A model generated the notes under the pieces. It ran no database searches and was not told the DNA's origin. It worked only from the letters and a program-made list of their open reading frames with translations. Both the position numbers and the translations under genes were made by a program. This document shows positions 18,946 to 28,612 of a stretch of 64,000 nucleotides of DNA, in pieces. Numbering within the stretch: the stretch's first letter is position 1; each line of letters starts with the position of its first letter. The DNA is from Pseudomonas sp. HOU2 (GTDB lineage: Bacteria > Pseudomonadota > Gammaproteobacteria > Pseudomonadales > Pseudomonadaceae): positions 2,170,001 to 2,234,000 of the forward strand of contig NZ_CP160398.1 in assembly GCF_040729435.1 (NCBI RefSeq), given 5' to 3'.

Positions 18946-19091
18946 ATGAATCCCTTTTCTGGCTGCACGGTGTTGGCGTAGAGAGCGTTACTCTAGAGCC
19001 GTTATACCCCAGTCAAATCAGCCGAAGGAATGATTTGCACAGCCGTACAAATGCTAGCTTTGCGCCAGCATTTGCCGGTATTCAGCGCGGA

Positions 19092-20276
19092 TCAGGCGGT
19101 TTGCCCTACAGCCGCTTCGGAAGGTGTGCGTGGGAAAACCAGCGCCGCGAGGAAGGTCAACGCGCCAAAACCTGCCAGCACCAGATAAAGCCCAACAAAA
19201 CCGTGGCGCGGTTCAAGGTAGGCAATCAGCGGAATCGCTGTCGCACTGGCGCCGAACGACAGGCAGTAACGCAGGGCGAAGACCCGCGATTGCCACTGCG
19301 GCGCAACGAAATTGGCGACCATCGAGTCATTCACCGTGACCTGGCCGAACACCACGAACATGAACGCCGCACCGAGCACGATCACTGCCCAGCCATCGAC
19401 ATACGCCATGGCGTACAACAGCGGCGCCTGACACAGCGTCAACAGCAGAAACGGCCATTTCAGACTGACCCGGTGCAATACCTGGCCGATGCTCAACTGC
19501 GCCACTGCACCGAAGGCATACGCCAGGCTGACCACCACGCCGAGGGTTTGCGGCGAGGCGAACAGGTCATGCAGACGTTCCTGAAACAGCTTCGGATAGG
19601 TCATGGTCGTGGCGTTGAACACCACGCCACCGGTGGCCGTCGCCAGCGCCAGCACGCCGAATACCATGAACATTGAGATCCGCTGCCCGGCCGCGCCTTT
19701 GAGCGCAGTATGCGGACGCTGCGGAATTGGCTCTTCGCGCACCTGCAAGGCAAAGCCGATGCCCAGCACGATCGCCACCATCCCCGGTAACACGAAAGCC
19801 GAACGCCAGCCGAACTGCGCCACCAGCAAACCGGTGATCAGCGCCGAAAACGCCACGCCGAGGTTGCCCCACATGCCATTGATGCCGATCTCCCGCCCGC
19901 GATTCTGCGCGTAGGCCACCAGCATCGCGGTGCCCACCGGGTGGTAGATCGCGGCGAAAATTCCGATCAGGGTCAGCCCGATCACCAGCATCGTCGGGCT
20001 GCTGCTCAGCCCGGTGAAAATCGCCGAGGCGCCGATACCGAAGAAAAACACCAGCATCATCTGCCGCCGGCTCCAGTGATCGCCCAGCCAGCCGGCCGGT
20101 AGCGAACACGCGCCAAAGGCAATGAAGCCGCCCAGCGACAGGCCGATCAGCGCGGCGTAGTCGAGGCCAAAGGCTTGGGTCATGCCGAGCACGGCGGCGG
20201 GGAAAATCAGCATGAACATGTGATCGATCACATGGGCAGCGTTGACGTAGCGGATGACGTTTCGGGATTGGTTCAT
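19092..20276 (-). CDS. MFS transporter
   Basis: A 394-residue integral membrane protein with about twelve hydrophobic segments and the usual MFS loop motif (GWLGDHWSRRQMM) after the second helix. No substrate signature is recognised. It is divergent from an AraC-type regulator whose start lies about 100 bases away, so the regulator probably controls it. Confidence 0.88.
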   Translation of the reverse strand: MNQSRNVIRYVNAAHVIDHMFMLIFPAAVLGMTQAFGLDYAALIGLSLGGFIAFGACSLPAGWLGDHWSRRQMMLVFFFGIGASAIFTGLSSSPTMLVIGLTLIGIFAAIYHPVGTAMLVAYAQNRGREIGINGMWGNLGVAFSALITGLLVAQFGWRSAFVLPGMVAIVLGIGFALQVREEPIPQRPHTALKGAAGQRISMFMVFGVLALATATGGVVFNATTMTYPKLFQERLHDLFASPQTLGVVVSLAYAFGAVAQLSIGQVLHRVSLKWPFLLLTLCQAPLLYAMAYVDGWAVIVLGAAFMFVVFGQVTVNDSMVANFVAPQWQSRVFALRYCLSFGASATAIPLIAYLEPRHGFVGLYLVLAGFGALTFLAALVFPRTPSEAAVGQTA

Positions 20277-20376
20277 GGCGGCACGCTTGCGTTTGTTATG
20301 GGTGGATTGTTGTCAGCGGCTTTATGCTAAGTTGGCGAAAAAGCGCATACCTGCCAACCAGGTCATCGAATCCGAC

Positions 20377-21141
20377 ATGTTGATCAGCCACTTCGAACAC
20401 GGCCCGGTGAGCGCCTATCCCCGGGACTATCTGGACGGCGCGCACCAGCCGCTGCACCTGCACCGCGAGGCGCAGTTGCTGTATGCCGTCAGAGGGATCA
20501 TGCGGGTGGTCACCGATCTCGGTGCCTGGGTGATTCCGCCGAGCCGCGCGGTATGGATTCCGCCGCAAGTCGCGCACGAGATTTTCATGTCTGGCGATGT
20601 GCAGATGCGCTCGCTGTTCATCGCCCCCGAGCTTTCGCCGGCCAGCCTCCAGCAGTGTTGCGTGCTGGCAGTAACGCCGCTGTTGCGCGAGTTGATCCTG
20701 CGCGCCGTGCAGGGGCCGCCGCATGCGGACAATCCACTGATCCAGCAGTTGATGCTGGAAGAACTGGCCAGCCTGGAAAACCTGCCGCTGCACATCCCGA
20801 TGCCGACTGACCGGCGCCTGCAGAACATCTGTCTGGCGTTGCTGCACACACCGGATCACCCCAACACTCTGGAAGACTGGGCGCAGCAGGTCGGCGCCAG
20901 CTCACGCACCCTGGCGCGGCTGTTCCAGCGACAACTGAAGATGAGTTTCAACGCTTGGCGCCAGCAACTGCGCCTGATGGAAGCCCTGCCGCGCCTGCTC
21001 GCCGGGGACAGCGTGCAAAGCGTGGCGCGGGACCTGGGTTACGGTAGCGCGCGGGCGTTCAGCGCGATGTTTCGCCGTTTGCTCGGGGACAACCCCCGCG
21101 ACTACCTGAATAATCTGAGCAAACTCAGCCAACTCGTGTAG
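20377..21141 (+). CDS. AraC-family transcriptional regulator with cupin sensor domain
   Basis: 254 residues from ATG 20377 (MLISHFEHG); the open frame continues upstream into the divergent transporter gene, so a start before 20277 is unlikely. The N-terminal half is an AraC-type cupin (PLHLHREAQLLYAVRGIMRV). The C-terminal half is the double HTH (LEDWAQQVGASSRTLARLF and SVQSVARDLGYGSARAFSAMF). It is divergent from the MFS gene, the usual layout for a regulator and its target. Confidence 0.85.
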   Translation: MLISHFEHGPVSAYPRDYLDGAHQPLHLHREAQLLYAVRGIMRVVTDLGAWVIPPSRAVWIPPQVAHEIFMSGDVQMRSLFIAPELSPASLQQCCVLAVTPLLRELILRAVQGPPHADNPLIQQLMLEELASLENLPLHIPMPTDRRLQNICLALLHTPDHPNTLEDWAQQVGASSRTLARLFQRQLKMSFNAWRQQLRLMEALPRLLAGDSVQSVARDLGYGSARAFSAMFRRLLGDNPRDYLNNLSKLSQLV

Positions 21142-21155
21142 GAATTCCCCATCTC

Positions 21156-21248
21156 CCTGTGGGAGCGAGCTTGCTCGCGAAAGCAATCTTCCAGTCACCT
21201 GTGATATCGACTGATCCGACGCCTTCGCGAGCAAGCTCGCTCCCACAG
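21156..21248. repeat. REP-type intergenic palindrome (GTGGGAGCGAGCTTGC family)
   Basis: CTGTGGGAGCGAGCTTGCTC and its complement ending CGCTCCCACAG flank about 35 bases, between the converging AraC and LysE-type genes. Confidence 0.85.
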
Positions 21249-21268
21249 TTTTGATCGGGTTTCAGCTC

Positions 21269-21898
21269 TTAGTGCATCTCGGTAAACGCGATTTTCACGC
21301 CGAGAGCGATCAGCACCGCGCCCATGGTGCGGTCGAACCAATGGCCCATGCGGGCAAAACCGGCACGTACACGTTGCTGACTGAACAGCATCGCCACCAG
21401 GCAGAACCAGAAAGCGGTCGCAACGGCCAGGTAAACCCCGTAACCCGCCTGCACCGCCAGTGGCGTGTGCGGGTTGATCACCACGGTGAACAGCGACAGG
21501 AAGAACAGCGTGGCTTTCGGGTTCAGGCCGTTGGTAACGAAACCAGAAGTGAAGGCGCCGCGCGCGGTGCGCACACCGGCTTCCTTGTGCAGGTCATCGG
21601 TAACGGTTTTCGCCGGCTGCGCGCGCAAGGCCTTGAAGCCGATGTACAACAGATACGCGGCGGCAGCCCATTTCAAGGCGTTGAACAGCACGATCGATTG
21701 CGAAACGATCAGGCCGATGCCCAGCAGCGAATAACCCACGTGCAGGAAAATCGCCGTGCCCACGCCCAGCGCGGTCCAGGTGCCGGCGCGACGACCATGG
21801 GTCACACTCTCGCGCACCACCACGGCAAAGTCCGGGCCGGGGCTGGCCACGGCCAGCAGGTGGATCAGGGCAACGGTCAAGAATTCGGTCCAGTACAT
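21269..21898 (-). CDS. LysE/RhtB family amino-acid exporter
   Basis: A 209-residue inner-membrane protein with six hydrophobic segments. The family signature ASPGPDFAVVVRESVTHGRR appears near the N-terminus and GFVTNGLNPKATLFF in the middle. LysE/RhtB proteins export amino acids or related metabolites; the substrate is not predictable here. It stands alone between two REP elements. Confidence 0.9.
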   Translation of the reverse strand: MYWTEFLTVALIHLLAVASPGPDFAVVVRESVTHGRRAGTWTALGVGTAIFLHVGYSLLGIGLIVSQSIVLFNALKWAAAAYLLYIGFKALRAQPAKTVTDDLHKEAGVRTARGAFTSGFVTNGLNPKATLFFLSLFTVVINPHTPLAVQAGYGVYLAVATAFWFCLVAMLFSQQRVRAGFARMGHWFDRTMGAVLIALGVKIAFTEMH

Positions 21899-21945
21899 GG
21901 GGGCTCCTCTTTAATGAGTAAAAACAATTCATCAACTGGCTCAAA

Positions 21946-22084
21946 CCCTGTGGCGAGGGAGCTTGCTCCCGCTCGGCTGCGCAGCAGTCGTAAAACCTGA
22001 AACACCGGTGTGCCTGACACAATACGGTGAATGGGTTTGGGTCTGCTTCGCAGCCCAGCGGGAGCAAGCTTCCTCGCCACAGGG
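21946..22084. repeat. REP-type intergenic palindrome (GTGGCGAGGGAGCTTGCTCCC family)
   Basis: CCCTGTGGCGAGGGAGCTTG and its complement ending CTCGCCACAGGG are separated by about 95 bases containing a second inverted pair (GGCTGCGCAGCAG/CTGCTTCGCAGCC). Confidence 0.85.
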
Positions 22085-22171
22085 TATTGCGGGCGCTGTG
22101 AGTAACCAATTGTTTCATCTGGTAGGCTCGGCAGATTACGCCTTCCGTTCCAAGCACAAAAGGTACAGTTG

Positions 22172-23137
22172 ATGACGAACCCGCGCCGCGCCGTATTCCT
22201 CGATCACCCGTCACTGGATCTCGGCGATCTCGACCTCAGCCCGTTGCGCGCCTGCTTCAGCGACCTGCAACTGTTCGCCCAGACCGCCCCTGAACAAGTC
22301 GCCGAACGCCTGCACGGCGCCAGCGTGGCGATCACCAACAAGATCCGCATCGATGCCGCCGCGATGGCCGCCAACCCGGATCTGCAACTGATCCTGATCA
22401 CCGCCACCGGCACCAACAACGTCGATCTGGACGCGGCTCGCGCCCACGGCATCACCGTGTGCAACTGTCAGGGTTACGGCACGCCTTCGGTGGCGCAGCA
22501 CACGATCATGCTGCTGCTCAACCTCGCCACCCGCCTCGCGGATTATCAAAAAGCGGTCGGCGAAGGTCGCTGGCAGCAGGCCAGACAGTTCTGCCTGCTG
22601 GACTACCCGATTGTCGAACTGGAGGGCAAAACCCTTGGCCTGCTTGGTCACGGTGAGCTCGGCGGCGCGGTCGCGCGGCTGGCCGAAGCGTTTGGCATGC
22701 GTGTGTTGCTCGGGCAGATACCCGGCCGCCCGGCACGCCCGGATCGTCTGCCACTAAACGAACTGTTGCCGCAGATCGACGCCCTGACCCTGCACTGCCC
22801 GCTCAATGAACACACCCGACACTTCATCGGTGCCCGCGAACTGGCGGCGATGAAACCCGGCGCCTTCGTGGTCAACACCGCCCGTGGCGGCTTGATCGAC
22901 GAACAGGCCCTGGCTGATGCCCTGCGCAACGGTCACCTCGGCGGCGCGGCCACCGATGTGCTCAGCGTGGAACCGCCGGTCAATGGCAATCCGTTGCTCG
23001 CCGCCGATATTCCCCGGCTGATCGTCACCCCGCACAACGCCTGGGGCAGCCGTGAAGCGCGGCAGCGTATCGTCGGCCAATTGACCGAAAACGCACTGGC
23101 GTTCTTCAGCGGTGAAGCGCTGCGGGTCGTCAGTTGA
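22172..23137 (+). CDS. D-2-hydroxyacid dehydrogenase (hydroxypyruvate/glycerate type)
   Basis: 321 residues from ATG 22172; the frame also allows TTG three bases earlier. The Rossmann motif GHGELG is at about 159-164, the catalytic Arg lies in NTARGGLID, a Glu follows in the VEPPV region and the catalytic His is in TPHNAWGS. It reduces or oxidises a 2-keto/2-hydroxy acid with NAD(P). The closest familiar members are glycerate/hydroxypyruvate reductases. It ends 32 bases before rsmC. Confidence 0.88.
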   Translation: MTNPRRAVFLDHPSLDLGDLDLSPLRACFSDLQLFAQTAPEQVAERLHGASVAITNKIRIDAAAMAANPDLQLILITATGTNNVDLDAARAHGITVCNCQGYGTPSVAQHTIMLLLNLATRLADYQKAVGEGRWQQARQFCLLDYPIVELEGKTLGLLGHGELGGAVARLAEAFGMRVLLGQIPGRPARPDRLPLNELLPQIDALTLHCPLNEHTRHFIGARELAAMKPGAFVVNTARGGLIDEQALADALRNGHLGGAATDVLSVEPPVNGNPLLAADIPRLIVTPHNAWGSREARQRIVGQLTENALAFFSGEALRVVS

Positions 23138-23169
23138 TAAACTGCGGCACTTTTTTTTAAGGAGCAGTT

Positions 23170-24168
23170 ATGGATCCGCGCAGTGAAGTACTGCTTCGTC
23201 AGGCCGAATTATTTCAGGGTTCGCTGCTGTTGGCCGGTTTGCCTGCCGACGATCTGCTCGGGCGCCTGCCCAATGCATTCGGCTGGTGCTGGCATGCCGG
23301 CGATCAGGCCGCCCTCGATGCGCGCTTCGAAGGTCGCAGCCATTTCGGCGTGAACGTGCCGGAGCGCGAGTTCGACAGCGCCGTGGTGTTTTTGCCCAAG
23401 TCCAAGGATCTGACCGATTACATCCTCAACGCCGTGGCCGCACGTCTGGCCGGGCGCGAGGTGTTTCTGGTCGGGGAAAAGCGCAGCGGCATCGAGGGTG
23501 CATCGAAGCAGCTCAACCCGTTCGGCAAACCACGCAAACTCGACAGCGCCCGCCACTGCCAACTGTGGCAAGTGACTGTGGCCAACGCACCTGAAGCCAA
23601 ATCACTGGAAAGCCTGGCGCAGACTTATGAGCTGCCGCTGGCCGAAGGCCCGTTGAAAGTCATCAGTCTGCCGGGCGTGTTCAGCCATGGTCGACTGGAT
23701 CGCGGCAGCGCCCTGCTGCTGGAGCATCTGGACAAACTGCCGAGCGGCCACCTGCTCGACTTCGGCTGTGGCGCCGGTGTTTTGGGCGCGGCGGTCAAAC
23801 GGCGCTATCCACACAATCAGGTGACCCTGCTCGACGTCGATGCGTTTGCCGCCGCCAGCAGCCGCCTGACGTTGGCGGCCAACGGTCTGGAAGCCGAGGT
23901 GCTGACCGGTGACGGCATCGACGCCGCGCCGATGGGGTTGAACGCGATTCTGAGCAATCCGCCGTTCCATGTCGGGGTGCATACCGATTATTTCGCCACC
24001 GAGAACTTGCTGCGAAAAGCGGCCAAACATCTGAAAAACGGTGGCGAACTGCGCCTGGTTGCGAACAGTTTCCTGAAGTATCAGCCGCTGATCGAGGAGC
24101 ATCTGGGCGTGTGTGCGATCAAGGCCGAAGGCAATGGTTTCCGGATTTACCGGGCCAAGCGCGGCTGA
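23170..24168 (+). CDS. rsmC: 16S rRNA (guanine-1207-N2) methyltransferase
   Basis: 332 residues with the two-domain RsmC layout: a degenerate N-terminal methyltransferase-like half (about 1-160) and a catalytic C-terminal half with the SAM motif [12 protein letters not shown] and the substrate-amine motif SNPPFH. It methylates G1207 of 16S rRNA in the 30S subunit. A GGAG-type ribosome site (AAGGAGCAGTT) precedes the ATG. It is followed by a riboswitch-controlled gene. Confidence 0.93.
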   Translation: MDPRSEVLLRQAELFQGSLLLAGLPADDLLGRLPNAFGWCWHAGDQAALDARFEGRSHFGVNVPEREFDSAVVFLPKSKDLTDYILNAVAARLAGREVFLVGEKRSGIEGASKQLNPFGKPRKLDSARHCQLWQVTVANAPEAKSLESLAQTYELPLAEGPLKVISLPGVFSHGRLDRGSALLLEHLDKLPSGHLLDFGCGAGVLGAAVKRRYPHNQVTLLDVDAFAAASSRLTLAANGLEAEVLTGDGIDAAPMGLNAILSNPPFHVGVHTDYFATENLLRKAAKHLKNGGELRLVANSFLKYQPLIEEHLGVCAIKAEGNGFRIYRAKRG

Positions 24169-24214
24169 AAATTAGCACTTGCCGAATGGGTTCTGCCTAG
24201 GCAGAATCCGCTCC

Positions 24215-24405
24215 GTCCTAGGGGAGTAGTCTCCCACGAGCGCCAAGCTCGTCCGGCATACGTCAACATACTTGATCCTCAGATCATGGCGTATGCGACC
24301 CAAGCGTCCGCACCAGACGGATCGCAGGGTTTGACAAGACCTATGACACGCACACCTTACCCGGGGCGGGAAGGCTGTACGTGTCATAGCCGTGTCGACC
24401 CGCCC
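24215..24405 (+). ncRNA. yybP-ykoY (manganese) riboswitch
   Basis: The conserved GGGGAGTAG lies at 24221-24229, followed by several paired segments (TACGTCAACATA.., CCAGACGGATC, TTGACAAGACC) and GACACG.../CGTGTCA stems that lead to GGCGGG/CCCGCC pairing next to the start codon. The leader is about 250 bases and ends at a manganese-exporter-type gene, the usual partner of this riboswitch. Mn2+ binding would release expression of the exporter. The exact 3' boundary is estimated. Confidence 0.85.
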
Positions 24406-24420
24406 CTTAGGAAAATCCTG

Positions 24421-25005
24421 ATGCTGGACTCGTTACTCGTTCCCACCGCAATCGTTGCCTTGGCCGAAATCGGCGACAAGACGCAACTGCTCGCGCTGAT
24501 TCTCGCCGCTCGCTTTCGCAAACCCTGGCCGATCATCGCCGGTATCGTCGCCGCGACCCTGGCCAACCACGCGGCAGCCGGTGCGGTAGGCGCCTGGTTC
24601 GGCAGCTTCTTCTCCGATTCTGTTCTGCACTGGATTCTCGCCGCAAGCTTCACCGCCACTGCGCTGTGGACACTGGTCCCGGACAAGATGGACGACGATG
24701 AAGCCAGCACCGCACGCAAGTTCGGGCCCTTCCTGACCACGCTGATCGCATTCTTCCTGGCGGAAATCGGTGACAAGACACAGATCGCCACGGTGATGCT
24801 GGCGGCACAATATCCGGAGCTGTGGCTGGTGATCATCGGGACGACGGCGGGCATGTTGATTGCCAACGTGCCGGTGGTATTGGCCGGTAACTTTGCTGCG
24901 GAGAAATTGCCACTGACCTTGATCCGTCGCCTGGCGGCTTCGGCGTTCTTCATTCTAGCGATCGTTGCGGTGTACAAGGCGATGCAGAGCAGTGGCTGGG
25001 TTTAA
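24421..25005 (+). CDS. TMEM165/GDT1 (UPF0016) family cation transporter, probable Mn2+ exporter
   Basis: 194 residues and about six membrane helices in two inverted halves. Each half has the EIGDKT motif (residues 16-21 and 115-120) that forms the cation site. Bacterial members (MneA, MntX) export Mn2+. I chose ATG 24421 because the in-frame extension to 24286 lies inside the riboswitch and has no similarity to the family. The riboswitch in the leader supports a role in manganese export. Confidence 0.92.
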   Translation: MLDSLLVPTAIVALAEIGDKTQLLALILAARFRKPWPIIAGIVAATLANHAAAGAVGAWFGSFFSDSVLHWILAASFTATALWTLVPDKMDDDEASTARKFGPFLTTLIAFFLAEIGDKTQIATVMLAAQYPELWLVIIGTTAGMLIANVPVVLAGNFAAEKLPLTLIRRLAASAFFILAIVAVYKAMQSSGWV

Positions 25006-25028
25006 ACCCAGCCTGAAGTAACACTGAA

Positions 25029-25163
25029 CTGTGGCGAGGGAGCTTGCTCCCGCTCGGCGGCGCAGCCGTCGCAAACCCTGCTAATACGGGTTAACTGTTA
25101 ATCCGTGATTGTAGGGTTTGGGGCCGCTTCGCAGCCCAGCGGGAGCAAGCTCCCTCGCCACAA
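25029..25163. repeat. REP-type intergenic palindrome (GTGGCGAGGGAGCTTGCTCCC family)
   Basis: CTGTGGCGAGGGAGCTTGC and the complementary GCAAGCTCCCTCGCCACA enclose about 95 bases with an internal inverted pair. It lies between the converging exporter and M48 peptidase genes. Confidence 0.85.
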
Positions 25164-25191
25164 AAGCAGGTTCGCCTTGCCTGGGTTCTGA

Positions 25192-26010
25192 TCAGGACTT
25201 CGGCGCTTTCTCGTACAACGGCATCACTTTCGGAATCGCTGCCTGCAACGAGGCGATGCGGCTGGTCGAGGCCGGGTGAGTGCTCATGAACTCCGGCGGT
25301 GCACCTTCCGAGGCCTTGCTCATCTTGTTCCACAAGGTGATCGCAGCATTCGGGTTGTAGCCGGCGCGCGCGGCCAGTTCCAGACCGATCAGGTCGGCTT
25401 CGTTTTCATTGGCGCGGCTGTTGGGCAGCGTCATGCCGTAGTTGGCCACGGTGTCGGCCAGCGCCAGGCTGTCCTGACCCAGACCGAACAACGCACCGGC
25501 GCCCTGCTTGGCCATTTCAATACCATAAGCCTTGGACATCGCTTCACGACCGTGCTCGCGCAGGGCGTGGGCGATTTCATGGCCCATGACCGCCGCGATT
25601 TCATCGTCGGTCAGCTTCAGGCTGTCGATCAGCCCGGTGTAGAAAATGATCTTGCCGCCAGGGCCGCAGTTGGCGTTGAGTTCGTCGCTCTTGATCAGGT
25701 TGACTTCCCACTGCCATTGCGCCGCATCCGGGCGGAAGGTCGGCGCCTGGGCGATCAGCCGGTTGGCGATTGCCTGAACCCGTTTGGCCTCGGGGCTGGT
25801 CTTGTCCAGCACGCCCTTGCTCGACGCCTCGCCAACGGTCTTCTGATAGGACTGGGCATACATCTGGTCGACCTCTTGCGAGGACAGCATGCTGAACATG
25901 TACTGCTTGCGCTCCACACCGACGGCTCCGCCGCTGGTGGTGTTGACCGACTGACAACCGGCCAGCAACAGCGCTGCGCTCAGTGCACTTACAACCAATG
26001 TCTTGTTCAT
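25192..26010 (-). CDS. M48-family metallopeptidase lipoprotein (LoiP/YcaL-like)
   Basis: 272 residues with a lipoprotein signal ending LLAGC (Cys19). The zinc motif HEIAH lies in AAVMGHEIAHALREH, and the third ligand Glu is in NENEADLIGLELAARAGY. Such periplasmic peptidases (LoiP, YcaL, BepA relatives) degrade or check misassembled outer-membrane proteins. There is no TPR domain, so it is not BepA itself. It is a single-gene unit. Confidence 0.92.
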   Translation of the reverse strand: MNKTLVVSALSAALLLAGCQSVNTTSGGAVGVERKQYMFSMLSSQEVDQMYAQSYQKTVGEASSKGVLDKTSPEAKRVQAIANRLIAQAPTFRPDAAQWQWEVNLIKSDELNANCGPGGKIIFYTGLIDSLKLTDDEIAAVMGHEIAHALREHGREAMSKAYGIEMAKQGAGALFGLGQDSLALADTVANYGMTLPNSRANENEADLIGLELAARAGYNPNAAITLWNKMSKASEGAPPEFMSTHPASTSRIASLQAAIPKVMPLYEKAPKS

Positions 26011-26230
26011 TCAAAAGCTCCCTGAAAACCTGCCGCGTATCCTAGGGGGTGAATTGTATCGGCGCCAGATACAACAGACGTGTTGCAGGGTCTTTCGGAA
26101 GTTTCCCACCGCTGCTGTCGTAAAAAATTCACAGCAACCGGCAGACCCGCTGCCACTGCGTCGCGCACTGATCCATTTGCGACATCGCCCGCCCAATATT
26201 CCGCTCGCCACTCATGGCGCAATGCCTGCT

Positions 26231-26238
26231 GCCGATAC
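26231..26238 (+). promoter_or_regulatory. Possible FliA (sigma-28) -10 element before the chemoreceptor
   Basis: GCCGATAC matches the flagellar sigma-factor -10 consensus GCCGATAA at seven of eight bases, 36 bases before the start codon. The matching -35 is poor (TCATGGCG), so this is only a candidate. Confidence 0.35.
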
Positions 26239-26273
26239 AACAGCGCAGACGTCCTCTTGCGTGCGGAGCTCCC

Positions 26274-28415
26274 ATGAAGTTCAAGTCGATCCAGTTTTCC
26301 GTCGCCGCCCTGGCCGGCGCCATCGTGCTCAGCGTGGTTGCCGCGCTGGTGCTGTACGCGCTGTTTTCCGGTGCCCGCACCCAGGACATGGTGCAACAGC
26401 GCACCCAGGCGCAGTTCGAACAAGTCATCGAACAACGCCTGACCTCGCTGGCGCAGACCCAGGTCAGCCAGATCCAGCGCGAACTCGAAGCACCGCTGCT
26501 GATTGCCGGGGGGCTGGTGCGGGTCAATGCGCTGCTCGGCACACCGGGCGCCGACGGCCAGCCAAAACTGAGCGTCAGCCGTGAGCAATTGATCAGCCTG
26601 ATCAAGGAAAACGTCGAGAAGAACCCGAAGATTCTCGGCACCTACATCGGTTGGGAAAAAAACGCCCTGGACCACAATGACGCCGCCTACATCGGCACCA
26701 GCGTAGTCGGCATCGATGCCGCCAACGGGCGCTTCCTGCCCTGGTGGTTCCGCAATGACGACGGCACCCTGGGCCTGGACAAACTGGTGGACGTCGACGA
26801 CCAGAAAGTCCTGTCCACCGGCGTGCGCGCCAGCGAGTACTACCTGTGCTCGAAAGAGAGCAAGAAATCCTGCGTGATCGATCCGGCGCCGTACAAAGTC
26901 GGCGACAAGGTCGTGATGCTCGCCTCGTTCATTGAACCGATCATGCTCAACGGCGCGTTCCAGGGCATCGTCGGCGCCGACCTGTCGGTGAACTTCATCC
27001 AGGAAATGCTCCTCGCTGCCAACCAGAAGTTGTACGGCGGTGCCGGGCAAATGGCCCTGATCGGCGGCAACGGCCGGATCGTCGCCTACACCCAGGATCC
27101 GAGCAAATTCGGCGAGAAGGTCAGCGACATTCTCGACGCCGAGCAGATTGCCAACATGGCCAATCTCAAACGTGGCGAAGTCACCTACTCCGTCAACATG
27201 GACAAGGGCCGCATCGAGCTGTACCTGCCGTTCGGCATCGGCCAGACCGACGCGCGCTGGACCCTGATGCTGCAACTGCCGCTGAACGCAGTGATGGCGG
27301 ATCTGCAGAAACTGCAGGCCGACCTTGATGCACAACGCAAGTCCGACACCTTCGGCATGGCCATGGTCGGCTTGATCATCGCCGCCATCGGCCTGCTGGT
27401 GATTTGGCTGGTAGGCCATGGCATCGCCCGACCACTGAAGCAGATGGTCGCCATGCTCGATGACATTGCCAAAGGTGAAGGCGATCTGACCCGCCGCTTG
27501 AGCAGTGATCGCAGCGATGAGCTGGGCTCGATTGCCAAAGGCTTCAACACCTTCCTCGCCAAATTGCAGGCGATGATCACGCAGGTGGTGACGTCGGTGC
27601 AGAGCGTCAGCGATTCCTCCGAACACACTGCCGACATCGCGATTCGCACCAACATCGGCATTCAGAAACAGATGGCCGAGATCGATCAGGTCGCTACCGC
27701 GGTGCAGGAAATGACCGCCACCGCGCAAGACGTGGCGCGCAACGCCACTCAGGCTGCGCAAGCCGCCAGCCATGCGGATCAGGCCGCCGGTCAGGGCATG
27801 CAGATTGTCCGTGACACCTCGAATTCGATTGGTGTGCTGGCGGTGGAAATCGGCAAGGCCGTGGAGGTGGTGCAGACGCTGGCCAAGGACAGTGAAAACA
27901 TCAATGCGATCCTCACCGCGATTCGCGGGATCGCCGAGCAGACCAACCTGCTGGCGTTGAACGCGGCGATCGAAGCAGCGCGGGCCGGCGAACAGGGGCG
28001 CGGCTTTGCCGTGGTGGCGGACGAAGTGCGCAATCTGGCGCAGAAAACCCAGAAGGCCACCGAAGAAATCCAGAGCATGATCCAGCAACTGCAACAGGGC
28101 ACCCGCGATGTGGTGCGGGTCATGGAAGACAGCCAGAACCGCACCGACGAAAGTGTGCAGCACGCGGCGAAAGCCGCCGAGGCGCTGGAGACGATTACCC
28201 AGGCGGTGTCGGTGATCAATGACATGAACACGCAGATCGCCAGTGCGGCGGAGGAGCAGAGCGCGGTGGCGGATGACATCAACCGCAACGTGATCAATAT
28301 CGGTCAGGTGGCGAATGAAGTGGCGGGCGGTGCGGATGAGTCGAGTTCGGCGAGTGCCGGCCTGACCAAACTGGCGGAGCAGCAGCGGCGGTTGATCAAT
28401 CAGTTCAAGGTCTGA
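26274..28415 (+). CDS. Methyl-accepting chemotaxis protein with dCache sensor
   Basis: 713 residues from ATG 26274, chosen over an upstream in-frame ATG because GGAG lies just before it and the protein begins with a membrane helix (about 8-31). A periplasmic sensor of about 330 residues of the double-Cache type is followed by the second helix (about 362-383), a HAMP domain and the signalling hairpin tip around [19 protein letters not shown] (about 555). There is no C-terminal CheR-docking pentapeptide. Size and architecture resemble the P. aeruginosa TlpQ/PA4633 group; the ligand is unknown. Confidence 0.92.
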   Translation: MKFKSIQFSVAALAGAIVLSVVAALVLYALFSGARTQDMVQQRTQAQFEQVIEQRLTSLAQTQVSQIQRELEAPLLIAGGLVRVNALLGTPGADGQPKLSVSREQLISLIKENVEKNPKILGTYIGWEKNALDHNDAAYIGTSVVGIDAANGRFLPWWFRNDDGTLGLDKLVDVDDQKVLSTGVRASEYYLCSKESKKSCVIDPAPYKVGDKVVMLASFIEPIMLNGAFQGIVGADLSVNFIQEMLLAANQKLYGGAGQMALIGGNGRIVAYTQDPSKFGEKVSDILDAEQIANMANLKRGEVTYSVNMDKGRIELYLPFGIGQTDARWTLMLQLPLNAVMADLQKLQADLDAQRKSDTFGMAMVGLIIAAIGLLVIWLVGHGIARPLKQMVAMLDDIAKGEGDLTRRLSSDRSDELGSIAKGFNTFLAKLQAMITQVVTSVQSVSDSSEHTADIAIRTNIGIQKQMAEIDQVATAVQEMTATAQDVARNATQAAQAASHADQAAGQGMQIVRDTSNSIGVLAVEIGKAVEVVQTLAKDSENINAILTAIRGIAEQTNLLALNAAIEAARAGEQGRGFAVVADEVRNLAQKTQKATEEIQSMIQQLQQGTRDVVRVMEDSQNRTDESVQHAAKAAEALETITQAVSVINDMNTQIASAAEEQSAVADDINRNVINIGQVANEVAGGADESSSASAGLTKLAEQQRRLINQFKV

Positions 28416-28421
28416 AAAGCG

Positions 28422-28609
28422 AAAAGCCCCTCACCCTAACCCTCTCCCAGAGGGAGAGGGGACTGACTGGGGGATATTGACGAAATACTCCGACTTGAAC
28501 GCTCAGCTTTGAATCCATAATCGACTGGTTATTTCAGGTCGATGTATGACGGGAGACAGCTCGGTCAGTCCCCTCTCCCTCTGGGAGAGGGTTAGGGTGA
28601 GGGGCTTTT
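28422..28609. repeat. Long inverted repeat, 46-bp perfect arms
   Basis: The arm 28422-28467 (starting AAAAGCCCCTCACCCTAACC) is the exact reverse complement of 28564-28609. The arms contain an inner palindrome CTCTCCCAGAGGGAGAG and enclose 96 bases. It lies between the converging MCP and SRAP genes and may also serve as a terminator. Confidence 0.92.
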
Positions 28610-28612
28610 GAC

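Noticed and set aside
24286..24420. N-terminal extension of the GDT1-type protein
   Set aside because: It lies in the riboswitch and has no hydrophobic or family character; the ATG at 24421 begins at the conserved helix.
26007..28163. 718-codon open frame antisense to the chemoreceptor
   Set aside because: It mirrors the high-G+C codon pattern of the real gene, has histidine/glycine-rich composition and no ribosome site.
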